Assembly: GCA_947172415.1 (NCBI GenBank)
Contig: OX359194.1
Coordinates: 6,516,401-6,580,400 of the forward strand
Source of the DNA: Chondrosia reniformis
Taxonomy: Eukaryota > Porifera > Demospongiae > Chondrillida > Chondrillidae
Length of the DNA stretch: 64,000 nt
Direction: 5' to 3'
Below, one piece after another: positions 24,601 through 36,600 of the stretch (position 1 is the first letter of the stretch; every line of letters starts with the position of its first letter). The position numbers were made by a program, and so were the translations under genes. The notes beneath the pieces are model-generated. The model was given only the letters and a program-made list of their open reading frames with translations. It did no database searches and was not told where the DNA came from.

Positions 24601-25980
24601 GTTGTGGAAGTGGATGCCACTAAATCAGGCGAAGCTCCAGTTGCGGTATCTGTCAGGACCCCCTCAGGAGAGGTATCTGTTGTTGAGATGACCCCAGAAA
24701 ATGAATCAGGGATCTACAAAGGTGACTACCTTCCACAGGAACCTGGGATCTATGATGTAGATGTGAAATATGGTAACGAGCCAGTACCTGATTCTCCCTT
24801 CCATGCGCCCATACCTGACCCAGAATCAGTTACAGTACAAGTAGCTGAACCAGAATTAGAGGCTGGTGTTGATTGGCAGGACAGCCTTGAGAGTTCACCA
24901 CTGTCCAAACCAATCTTGGCTACTGTGGACAAGCCTACTACATTAGACATCTACACAAATGAGAATGCTCCCGGGAAACTGGAAGCCATTTTTGATCCTG
25001 ACCCCTCGGAGGCCCCTCTTGACTACGAGTTCACAGAGGTGGAGCCTGGCCACCAGCAGCTCACATTCACACCCCATGATGCTGCTCCACGTAACTTAGC
25101 TGTTCTGTGCAATGGTCATCCGGTTGGCAAGCCACACAAAATTATTGTACGAGATCCCAGAGCAGTAAAGGCCTACGGCCCTGGTATAGGATCCAATCTC
25201 CCTGCACATAACATAGCAGAGATCTTTATTGATACAAGTGAAGCAGGTCCAGGAAAACCTACCTGTAGTATTACAGATCCTTTGACTAATGAAGTAGAAT
25301 TTACCCTTGAGAAGGGGGAGGATAAGAAATGGGTTGTTCAATATACTCCTGAGATACCAGGACACCACACTGTAGCACTTGATTTCGTTGGCTGTCCAAT
25401 CTCTGATAGTCCATATAAAGTGTTTGTATATGACCCAACCAGGGTTAAGGCATATGGTCCGGGGTTGAAGAAGGCCTATCTCTTTGGAGAGACTGAGTTT
25501 ACTGTGGAAACCACAGAAGCCGGAGGAGGAGAAGTTGAAATTACCCCTGATGGACCACAAGATGTGGGTCTGGAAGTAACTGATGAGCAGGAAGGCAAAT
25601 TTCATGCAACATACACTCCCCTGGTGACAGGTTTGTACACCTTTCATATCAAATACAAGGGAGTAAATGTTCCTGGAAGCCCTTATGAGGTACCAGTTGT
25701 GAGACCTCCGCCTGATGCCTCAAAGTGCGTCATGGAAGGCTTCAATGAAGAAGAGCCCGAAAACCCCGGTGACTTCATCATAGATGCTGAAAAGGCTGGA
25801 GGAAGTGGTGTGCTAGAAGTAAGTGGAGGTGAATCAGAAACTCCTGCTAATCATCTGTCAGTAGACCATATGGGAAACTTTAAGTTCAAGGTCAAATTTG
25901 ATATGCCTGGTTCAGGGAATAAGGTTCTCAACCTGAAGTGGCACGGAGAACATGTACCTGGAAGTCCATTCAACTTTTAG
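18674..25980 (+). CDS. Filamin-type actin cross-linker, gene A
   Basis: Exons: 18674-18950, 19298-19437, 20220-20426, 22144-25980 (stop TAG); 1486 residues. The N-terminus is an actin-binding pair of calponin-homology domains (CH1 starts [20 protein letters not shown]2 includes [22 protein letters not shown]). Thirteen filamin Ig-like repeats follow. Repeats 1-6 are nearly identical 95-residue units; repeats 7-13 correspond one to one with repeats 10-16 of gene B. The last repeat begins RPPPDASKC and ends [11 protein letters not shown], the position of the dimerisation domain. The long last exon holds all repeats. Known role: a V-shaped dimer that cross-links actin filaments and binds membrane receptors. 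The small number of repeats, with six recently amplified, is unusual against the 24 of vertebrate filamins. Confidence 0.93.
20491..20650 (-). repeat. Dispersed repeat family R1, copy 2
   Basis: Most diverged of the three copies, in filamin A intron 3, 65 bp after the exon 3 donor. Its minus-strand frame is interrupted. Confidence 0.7.
20756..21163. repeat. 38-bp minisatellite in filamin A intron 3
   Basis: Ten to eleven tandem copies of a 38-bp unit (CAGTGTGTGACCTAACCTCC plus ACTGTACCACTGTACAT). Variation is confined to a few positions (CTGTACATC or CTTTACCTC; CTGTACC or CTGAACC). Confidence 0.93.
22267..23976 (+). repeat. Six near-identical 285-bp coding repeats in filamin A
   Basis: Six consecutive 285-bp units, each one filamin Ig repeat of 95 residues, start at 22267, 22552, 22837, 23122, 23407 and 23692. 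They differ at only a handful of bases, including synonymous sites. The variants QET, QEI, EET then QEI, QEI, EET suggest duplication of a block of three units (855 bp). Confidence 0.95.
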
Positions 25981-26473
25981 GAATTTGGTACATTTAATAT
26001 TTAGCTAAACAATTAGAACTCTATCATACTATATATCTACATATTTGCAATAGTACAATTAGCCAGATTGTATAATTTAATTGTAATTCAATTGTAGCTA
26101 ATGTATTAATTGACAGAGTAATAATTTTGTTTTGTAATTATCATGCTGAATAGGGCTGGCGAAGCACAATAAGCAATATACACATGGAAAATTAAAATTT
26201 TAAGTAACCTTTCAACTCACGATTGGGCACAGTATATCGTTAATAGAAAGTATATATGGAATAAAGTACACTACATAGATATATGGTGTTGCTGCTACAT
26301 ATTTTAGTAATTTGTATCTATGTAAATAAAATTATCCATGTATAATTATGGCTATACACATATTAGTAATAATTCATGTGTTTAAAAACAAATTATGTAC
26401 GATTACGTCAATGACCACCTTAATGTGACGATATTCATTACACGTTGCTAAGGGCGTTCCTCCTATCTTATTC
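25981..26473. other. Spacer between the two filamin genes
   Basis: AT-rich 3' flank of filamin A and upstream region of filamin B. No exon or RNA gene seen. Confidence 0.6.
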
Positions 26474-26485
26474 CTCTCGCGAAAG
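26474..26485 (+). promoter_or_regulatory. TCTCGCGA element upstream of filamin B
   Basis: CTCTCGCGAAAG, identical to the 12-mer before filamin A, ends 15 bases before the filamin B start codon. Confidence 0.5.
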
Positions 26486-26500
26486 AAAGATTGAGTGAAG

Positions 26501-29500
26501 ATGGAAGCAGAGTGGAAGCGCATTCAAAAGAAAACGTTCACTCGTTGGTGTAATGAACAGCTTAGAGTGCGTCACTTGAGTTTGACTGAACTTAATGAGG
26601 ATTTCTGTGATGGGCTCACCCTGATTGCTCTCGTGGAAGTACTCTCTGAAAAGAAGATGAGTAAATACAACAGGAGGCCTCGTATTCATGCTCAAAAGGT
26701 CGAAAATATTCAGATGGCACTTAATTTTTTGAAATCGGAAGGAGTGAAGCTTGTAAATATTGGTAAGTTCAACACATAGCAATTGCTATGGCTTCAGATC
26801 AGAGCACTTTGTAGGATTCACTTTTATACGCGAAATTCGAAGTCTTTAAGATTACACTTACATTAACTTTACCCTCTAAAGTCAGAATTATTTATATCCT
26901 TACGACCTCTGTGGGTAGAAAAAACTACACGTTTGTCGCTCTACAATGGCGTTGTCATAATAAGCATTTAACCTTATAAGCTTGCTCAAAGACATGAACT
27001 GGTGTCTTAGTGTGTCACAATGGTTCTTTTACCTGCGAGTGCTGAAGATACAAGTATCAAATGGTTTCCTTTTGGCAAGTCGAAGTTGTTATGCATAATG
27101 TTAAGGATTTCAAAGCTTGTATCTCTTACATTCGGGTTCTGTTTAACGTTTTCTTATATTGCAGTCCGAGGCCACTGAGGGCGTGGCTTCACCATTTCAG
27201 ATCACGGATACTGATGTATCGACAGCCTCAGAACGTTCAAGGCTAACATTATCTACAAACATATTATAATCAGTCACGTCCCAATTAAACTGTCATTTGT
27301 AAATTCCATGTACCCTCCTCTCCAGGTAAATATTGTATATAAATGTGGGTGTTCAGTTTATTATACATACTTGCTTCTCCTAGCCCTGATCATACTGTGT
27401 TTTGTTTTAAATAACTCCGAGTTTTATGCCTTTATTCACATAATGTGCTTTCGCTTACTAAAATGTTTTCAGATGAACTCCACCATAGATTACATATACG
27501 TACGTGTACATACGTACATACGTATGACAGACATATGTATTTCTCTTATTTAATAGGTTCTGAGGACATTGTGAACCCCAATACAAAGTTGATCCTGGGA
27601 CTGGTATGGACATTAATCCTGCACTATCAAATTGCAGCTTGGGCAGCAGAGGCTACTGAGGTATCTGGCAAAAGTGAAGGACCAAAGAAGGCACTCCTTG
27701 CATTTGTGAATGTGAGTTAGTAGATTACAAACAATGTATATATGTATATATATAGTATGTAGCTACTATAGGTACAAGGTAACATTGCAAAAGTCTAGAA
27801 TCCAAATGTGTCTTCACTCCATATTAATCATATTCATATTTTAAATCATATTCATAGCTAGTATGTCAACATTCCTCACTTTTTATCTCACATCGTTACA
27901 CAAACACAGACATTATACAGCCTCTAGCTAGCTTGTGGGGGAAAGTCACAACCTTGTGAACCCAGAGGACAACATTAACACTTGTTAAATATTCAGTTTC
28001 CTTTAGGAAGGGGAGGTATTTGCCTCCTCTTTAAAATATTCCCTCCCCCATGAAGAAAGTCAAAGTGCCCATTTTAATAGCAAACAAACATATTGAACTA
28101 GGTTCCACTTCAAAATTTTGCTATATGTATTTATATTTTGCCCCCCTCCCTGTGATATTTTCTAAAATATTGCTAGCTATTTATAACTACCTAATCCTTG
28201 TATCTTAGTTACTATTTATCCTTGTACATACTTAGTTACTATTTAATCCTTGTATAATAGTTACTATTTAATCCTTGTATCTTAGTTACTATTTAATCCT
28301 TGTACTTAGTTACTATTTATACTTGTACATACTTAGTTACTATTTAATCCTTGTATCTTAGTTACTATTTAATTCTTGTACTTAGGACAAGATAAGAGGC
28401 AGAGGGAGAGAGGTTGGTAACTTCAACAAGGACTGGAATGATGGCACTATTGTGGCAACTCTTGTGGATGCAATTGCCCCCGGACTGTGTCCCGAGTATG
28501 TAGACATGGAGCCACAGAGTGCCTTGGAGAATGCATCACATGCCATGAAATTGGCTGAGGACTGGCTTGATGTACCTATGGTGAGGAGACCCCGCACAGT
28601 GTGTCAGTAATGTATGTAATGTTACTATGATACGTACTTACGTAGTTATTGTGTGTTGCTAATGTAAAAGCACACTTTATCTTGACTGTATTTTTGCACA
28701 GGTTCTTCAACCAGAAGATTTAACAAATCCTCATGTTGACGAGCTCAGTGTGATGACCTACATTTCCCAGTTCCCAGAGGCCAAACTGAAACCAGGTGCT
28801 CCTATCAGAGTCGCTAGGTCCTCAGATCCCTCCAAAGTGCAGGCCTTTGGTCGAGGTCTTGAGCCTGAAGGATTGACAACTGATGACACCACCGCAGAAT
28901 TCACCGTAGATGTGAGTGAAGCTGGTTTTGGGAGTCTAAACATTTCAGTAGACTCGCCAGGTGGATCCGAGGATTTAGTTATCACTGACAAAGGCAAGGG
29001 AATCTTCAACTGTTCCTATGTTCCTGACTCAGCTGGAGCCTACAAGATCAACATTGATTGGGGTGATCAAGCGGTCCCTGGCTCTCCCTTCATGGTCAAT
29101 GTAGCCCAAGGATCTGACGCCTATGCCTGCACTGCATATGGTCCTGGACTAGAAGGAAAAGACTTGAAGGAAGGCTGTGAGACAGAGTTTTGGGTTGACA
29201 CTGCTGGAGCTGGAGAGGGTACCCTTGGCATTACCATCAAGGGACCAAAGGGGCCCATTTCTGGTGACAAATACATGAGAGTGGAAGAGGATGAAAACGA
29301 CAAGTACCATGTATACTACACAGCTCCAATGGCTGGACATTACGTCATTGAAATTTGGTTTGGAGGCCTACACATTGCTGAGAGTCCGTACAATGTCCAT
29401 ATTGCAAGAGACAGGGCTGTCGCCTCCAAGTGCTGGGCCGAGGGGGATGGTATTACTGGTAAGGGTGTCCAGGTAGGAAAAGTCAGTACATTCTGGGTAC

Positions 29501-32500
29501 ACACCAAAGGGGCCGGTAAGGGCAATATGAATATCCACATTCGTAGCAAATCTGGAACAGTTCCCATAAAAATGATTGAGAAGGAGCCAAGTCTCTATGA
29601 GTGTAGCTACATGCCCGAGGAGGATGGCGACTATGTCATAACTGTCAAATATGGAGGGGAAAATATTCCCGGTAGCAGATTCAAGACACACGTTGAGCCA
29701 CCCACTAACTCCTCAAGGTGTTTTGCTTCTGGTCCAGGATTAGAGCCTCAGGGTGTTCGTGTGGGAATTCCAACCAAATTTGAAGTCCGCACAAAAGATG
29801 CTGGTTTGGGAGATCTTGAGGTTGCCATTCTCGGTCCTGATGGTCCTCTGGAGTACAACTGCAAGACCTATCCTTATACTTATGACTACACTTATGAGGC
29901 AACCTCTCCTGGTCTCTATACCGTAGATGTGAAGTTTGCCGGAGAACACATCCCCAGTTCTCCGTACAGTGTAGCTGTCACAGATACAAGCAAAGTCCGC
30001 ATCATAGGACCGGGTATGAAAGGGGAGTTCCTTCCCATTAATGAGCCGCTGGAGTACTTTGTTGATGCTCGAGGAGCAGGACCTGGAAAAGTTGGATGCA
30101 GTGTGCAAGGTCCAATGCGACCTGACAATTATGATGCCGATGCTCCTGTGATAACAGACAATGAAGATGGTACCTTTAAGATTGTCTACACTCCAGACGA
30201 TGCCGGCCGACTGAAGATGAATGCTACCTTTGCTGAAGCTGCCATTCCAGATACTCCCATTAAGCTGTATGTTTATGATGCCAGTCAAGTGGTGGCCAAT
30301 GGAAAGGGACTGGAAGACGGCAATGTTTCCGGAGAGCTGACCCACTTCACTGTTGACATGAGAAAAGGAGGAGAAGGTCGTCTGCATGTTGGCATTGATG
30401 GTCCAGTACGTACACCAGTCACCATAAAGGATCAGGCAAACAATGTGGTCAACTGTGAGTACATTCCACTGGAAGCAGGAGAGTACGACATTAACATTCT
30501 CTGGGAGGGGGTGCACATTCCAAACAGCCCTTACCACATCAAGGTACGTCCTGCCGTTGATCCATCTGCAGTATTGTGCTACGGTGAAGGTCTAGAGACT
30601 GGGAAACTCTTTACGGACATGTGGGCTGAGTTCTTCATTGACACACGGAAGGCTGGGAAAGGAGAGCTACAAGTTCAGGTGACTGGGCCAGGCGGAGGGG
30701 AGGAACTGGAGATGGAGGAAGTAGAAGATGGAGTTACCAAAGTCCGCTATTTTATTGATCCTGATGAAGCTGGAACCTACAGAATCAGTGTTCTCTTTGC
30801 AGATACTCATGTTCCTGGCAGTCTGTTCACTGTAGCAGCTGCATGGAAGACAGATGCCTCAAAGGTTCATGCTTATGGACCTGGTTTGGAAGGAGGCATA
30901 ACCAACAATTGGGCAGAATTCTATCTGGACATGAAGAAGGGTGGTGATGGTGGTTTATCGCTGTCCATTGAGGGACCCTGTGAAGCTGAAGCTGTGGTTG
31001 ACGACCACAACGATGGAACTGCTACTGTGAAGTACCTTCCAACTGAGCCTGGGGAATATTGTGTCACCGTTTTGTTTGCAGATGAAACCATTCCTAGCTC
31101 ACCATTCAAGCCAGTGTTTGTTCCCTGCACTGATCCTTCAAAGGTAAAGGCATTTGGACCAGGCATTGAGCCATATGGTGTCCATCTTGGTGAACCTGCT
31201 GTATTTACAGTTGACACGTCTGAAGCTGGAACAGGTGCTGTTGACGTTATAGTTGAAGGCCACCTGTCAGAGGGGGAGGCTCAGAAGAGACGGGTCACAT
31301 CCCCCACATCCCTGACTCCAGGCTCCTCCACAAAGAAGCAAAACAGCTTGAGAAGAAGGAGTGGAGCCATCAACATTCTCAGACCGCACATTACCAATAA
31401 TAATGATGACACCTATGGAATTCAATATGCCCCAAGAAAAGTCGGACCTCACCACATCTTTGTTACCTACGAGGGTGTTGATATCCCAAATAGCCCTTAT
31501 CTGGTCCATGTAACTGACCCCAGCAAGGTTAAGTTTAAAGGTCCCGGAGTAACTGCAGAATCAGTAGAATGTGTTGGAAATCCATTATGCTACACTTTGG
31601 ATGCCAGCGAAGCAGGCCCGGCTGAAATGAAGGCCTACCTGGATACCCCCGAGGATGACCACAAGGACCTAAAATTGGAAGCAGTGGATGATCACAACTA
31701 CAAGTGTCAATTCACCCCCAAAGTTCCTGGCCAGTACAGCCTTCATGCAGAATATGCAGGAGTTGAGATCCCAAGCAGCCCAGCTGAGGTGATGATAGTG
31801 GACCCAGCCAAGGTAGAGGTGACGGGCGATTGCTTTGAAACTCCTATCAGAGTAGACTCTGAGGCTTGTTTCAGTGTTGATGCCACTGAGGCAGGAAATG
31901 GTGAACTTGGGCTGAACCTGCATGGCCCAGTTACTGTTGCAATGAACTCTGAGCAGCAGGATGATGGGACCTTTAATTTTGAGTTTGTACCAACCATGCC
32001 TGGTGACTACAACATTGATGCTACCTATGCTGGCAAACCCATACCAGGTTCTCCATATATTGTTAGTGTATATGATCCCACCAAAGTGGAAGTTAGTGGC
32101 CCTGGTGTTACTGGAAATGGAGCACGGGTTGGAGAAGTGGCACCAGTGAAGGTTGACACATCCAAGGCTGGTAAAGCTCTCTTGGAGGCTACTGTGAAGA
32201 CTCCATCTGGAGAAGAAGTGCAGATGGAATTGACACCCTCTGTGGAGTCTGGAGTGTACAATTTTGATTACCTTCCAGAGGAACCAGGGGTGTATGAAGT
32301 GGATATCAAGTTTGGAGATGAAAAAATACCAAAATCTCCATTCCAGGTTCCCATTTCTGATCCAGATGCAGTTAAGATTCTGCCTCCAGTCCTAGCTGAA
32401 GATGTGGCCACTGAGTGGGTAGACAATGCCGAGTCTCCTCCAATATTTGCCTTTGTTGATGATACAACAACAGTGGATGTGTTTACCGAAGAAGCTGGTC

Positions 32501-33513
32501 CAGGTGTAGTGACTGCAAAATTTGATACTGTTTCTGGAAAGGATGTTCCGGTTGATTTTGGTTTTGTTGAAGTGGACCCTGACCACCAACAACTTCAGTT
32601 TACCCCTCACAGACCTGGAGAGATGGAACTCAGCTTCTTCTACAACGACTATCAAGTTGGAGAAGCAAGGAAGGTGCTAATATCTGACCCTAAGGCCTGC
32701 AAGGCACATGGTCCAGGTTTGGAGGATGGCTTGAAGGCAAATGAGGTGACACTATTCTATGTCAACACAAAGGATGCCGGGCCAGGAACAGTCACATGCA
32801 TGATTAGTGCACCGGGAGATGCAGAGGTAGCATGCGATGTGCAGAAGATGAAGCCTGACATGTATCAAGCGACCTACACACCATTTTGTGCTGGCAACCA
32901 CAAAATAGCTGTCAACTTTGCCGGAGGAGCCATTACAGATAGCCCCTTTACCGTTGCTGTTTGTGATCCCTCAGTAGTTAAGGCTTTTGGTCCTGGATTG
33001 GAGTCTGCCATTGTTGGCGAAGAAACTGAATTTACCATCGATGCAACAGAAGCTGGACAAGGGGAATTGAATATTACTGTAGATGGACCAGAAGGTGTTC
33101 AAGTGTCTTGTAATTCTGTCGATGAGGGCCTGTTCCAGGTATCTTACACACCAGTCAAAGCAGGAATGTACAGCTTCAGTGTCCAGTTTGCAGGCACTGA
33201 TGTCCCTGGCAGTCAATTCCCAGTCCGTGCTGTTAGGCCTCCCCCTGATGCTTCCAAGTGTGAAGTGGTTGGTATCCATGAAGCACCTGGCAGGTTCACA
33301 GTGTTGGCTCAGGATGCTGGTGGGTGTGGTCTGCTTGAAGTGGGAGCCACCTCCAAGTATTGCCCAGTCCAAAATGTTGCTGTAAAGCACAATGGAGATT
33401 ACACCTTTGGTGTGACATATGGTTTGGAGACAGAGGATGAGGAAGCTACCATTTACGTGAGATGGCATGGGGAGCATGTTCCTGGAAGTCCTTTTACCGT
33501 CTACCCAAAGTGA
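26501..33513 (+). CDS. Filamin-type actin cross-linker, gene B
   Basis: Exons: 26501-26762, 27557-27711, 28386-28580, 28702-33513 (stop TGA); 1807 residues. Two calponin-homology domains ([40 protein letters not shown]) are followed by 16 diverged filamin Ig repeats, the last starting RPPPDASKC and ending [11 protein letters not shown]. Intron positions match gene A exactly. Repeat 9 carries a basic insertion of about 40 residues (contains KKQNSLRRRSG), which looks like a flexible loop with a possible basophilic kinase site (RRRS). This gene looks like the standard filamin of the pair, gene A being shorter and re-amplified. It lies only 177 bp upstream of the C9orf72-like start codon. Confidence 0.94.
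28196..28385. repeat. Tandem repeat ending in the exon 3 splice acceptor of filamin B
   Basis: Seven to eight copies of a 23- to 31-bp unit (CTTAGTTACTATTTAATC then CTTGTA) fill the end of intron 2. The real acceptor (CTTAG before GACAAG) is the start of the next unit, so most units carry a CTTAG acceptor-like string. Confidence 0.85.
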
Positions 33514-33690
33514 ACGATAATTAAGACTTTATTAAAATATAGGGTATTCAAATAGCCAAGCTAGTCCAACTGTTAAACCCTTTAGTTTTATACTCTTTTC
33601 TTAGGATAAGTCTCGTCTTTTTTGCAAACTTATATTGAGACTCACTTGTGTTATTAAGTAATCTGAGGCAATTTTACGCAATACTAGAAA

Positions 33691-36600
33691 ATGGCGACCA
33701 GGAAGAAACCAAAGAGCGATTCGCCGCCTTCACATAGAAAAACGTTATATAGCATCACTTATTTCGATGTCATTCTGTTAACAACTTGGGATAACGTACT
33801 AGGGCCAAAAATTCTTCGCCAATGGGACCGGGGGGATACGCCGGCGGATCCCGAAGGGGGCGTTCCCTTGCGAAGAGACCCTGAAGACGTTAGGAGTATT
33901 GCAACGTACAGCATCGACGTACCGGATGAGGGAGAATTTAAGGACGACCCTGGAATTGTTCAAAAGTTCTTTATACTCCCAGACAAGTCCGTAGTTGTCT
34001 CCTCCTTCTTGATTCATCTTGCTATGCCAAAGAAAACAGAGGACAAGCGGACCTTCTCGCTCGCCTTTGTTCTGCCCATCAGAGAACTAAAAGAATGGCT
34101 TGCTAGAAGAACACTAATGGAGAATGCTAGCCAAAGAATAATCAAGAGGAACCTAACAGTGGGACTGCGTCAAGCCCTCGAGGAAGTTAGCAAATTGATT
34201 GCATAAACAAAAATTTAGTTGTTCTAGGTTCAATTCCTAACAATTGCTTCTCTCATGTTTGTAATGATTTGATTATCGCTTTGATTATTCATGCATGATC
34301 ATTTAGTATGAGAAAAAAGGACTGGATGCTTATAATCATGCACTGGAGAAGGCTTTGGATGAATTTGAGTCTTCGGGACCAGACAGTCTTGTTAGATTTG
34401 TCTGTACTGCCAGCTCTCTTAGACACAACTGTATCTCTGGAGTAAAGGAGGTATGATGTCTTCACAGAGCATGGTACCTATCTAAACTGATTAGCTTTAG
34501 ATGATAGGGATGTCTTCTAACTGTGCCAAACTTTTCTTTGAGATGGTTCATCTTTAGTCTTTTGAGTCACTGAAGAAGACCCCCAGGGTTGAAACGTCCC
34601 TCCTCGTCTGCAGAAAAGAAACTGTGTCTTTAGATGCTCGAATGACCAAAGATGAATCATCTCAAGGACTGACTAACTCACAATTGTGTGGACTGGGTTT
34701 TTATTGTTTTAGTTGATACTCCTTAATTTAGTAAAGAATATTTTAAGTAAAAAGGGAATTAACTGCACAACACCTGTACAAAGGCTATGATATACTATGG
34801 AAATTGGTGTAATACGTATATATGCAGTGATTTTCCATAGCATAAACAGTTTCAATTGTCCGTGCGATTAGCTTACCAAAATAATCACTTTATACTAGAA
34901 TACAGATATTTATGTATTTTATCACTTTCACAATATCCAGGAGGACACACTCTTCAAGAAGGAACTATTCAGCAAATCCAATAAAGATCAGTTGGATTTT
35001 GTAAAAAGGTGAGCTTGGCGTGTGGTGAGGTGCGGGCAGGGGGTATAACTACATATGAATTTTTAAGAAGAATATTAGTTGGAATTTTCTAATTTTATAG
35101 GGCAGTAACTGGTCACTTGTCAAGTCAAGGAAGGACTTTGGTCATTGGAAAATATAAAGAAGACATTAATCAAGTGAGTCTCTCAGATATATTATAATTA
35201 AAGAGATTCTCCAAATGTTGAAACGAGGATAGGTACGTAGGTGCATGTCATCTCTTAGTCTGACTATAATGGTACGTGGTCAAAGTGTTTAAGAGGGAGC
35301 TTTGGTATTTGTTGTTCAAGTGAAATTGCAAATAAATAAGCTACGGAAAATCTCTTTGTTATTTAAATAATTACAAATAATTACATATGTGTAGGAAGGT
35401 CGAGGACATTTTCCTCCTTAGAGATTTTGATAGGTACTTAATCAAAGGCAATTAATTACTGGTATTAATTAATATCTTATTCTTAATTAGATGATCTGCT
35501 CATTAGCTCTCCTCTCCACTCCCAATGAATGGAAGATGTCGTTGACCGTTCAAGAAGACTTCTGCTGTGATGTCTATCTTCAAGGAAAGGAATTGGTGAG
35601 TGTTTGTCTGCAAGAATACTTTTTGTTTGTTTTTAATGAGAAACACATAGCTTTATGATATTCACCATCTTTCCATTTGTTTGTCCCAGACAAGTGACCA
35701 ACTGAAGTCCTTGGAAATACCAATAAAGTACAAAGACCTCTTTCCCATTTTCTGTCCCTCTACAGTGTATCCTCTCTGTGTAGTGTGCGTGGACACAAAG
35801 AAGGTATGGAACAAGGTCAACCCCACCCCTTCAGGGATACAGTAGATGTATCATTTTAGCAAATTACTAGGAAAACGACTAATTAACAGTATGAGCGTCA
35901 TCTTTAGCACATTTAACAGGAGCACAGTCGCTAGTATACAGATGCTTGGTTTTAGTATATGTACAGGCTTGCCAACCTCAATGAAGTCAAAATCATCAGT
36001 CTTCTTTAGAGAAATAGTCTTGTGTAATTTGTTCAGATTATTGTGTAATACTGTTTTGCAATAGAGTAGACATTGTCAAATTACAAAAAGTAGAAAAGAG
36101 CCACATTTATAGTGTAATATTGGTGTACCTTATTTATAAAATTGTGGTAATATAATTATATCATAGTAGTTAGGCCTATTTAGTATTGGGTGCCAAACAT
36201 GTCAAAATTACAGGTTACGGCTAAGGTTTATAATGCCTCTATTTCACTTCTGTTAGGTGTACAAGATGGACAGTATTATTTATTGGAGTTACATTTCCGC
36301 TAATCCCTTTGATGGGTTTGAGAAGCAAGATAGTAACCCTTTGTTCAGAAATGTCAGATTGTAAGTCACTTTGGTCATGCAGTGGTTAACACAGTGAAAA
36401 GCCTAAACTAGTTTGGAGGACTAACTATCACTAGACTAAATCAGATATCATGTCAGTTTACTCAGTTGTACTTGTTTTCATTGTAGAGGTATGAAAGAAG
36501 GCTTCTTTGAGATTGGTCACTCGTCTTTTCTTGTGAATGATTTATTTCATGATGTTAGTTTGCTAGCAAAGTGCAAACATTTAAGTTGTATAATCTTGCT

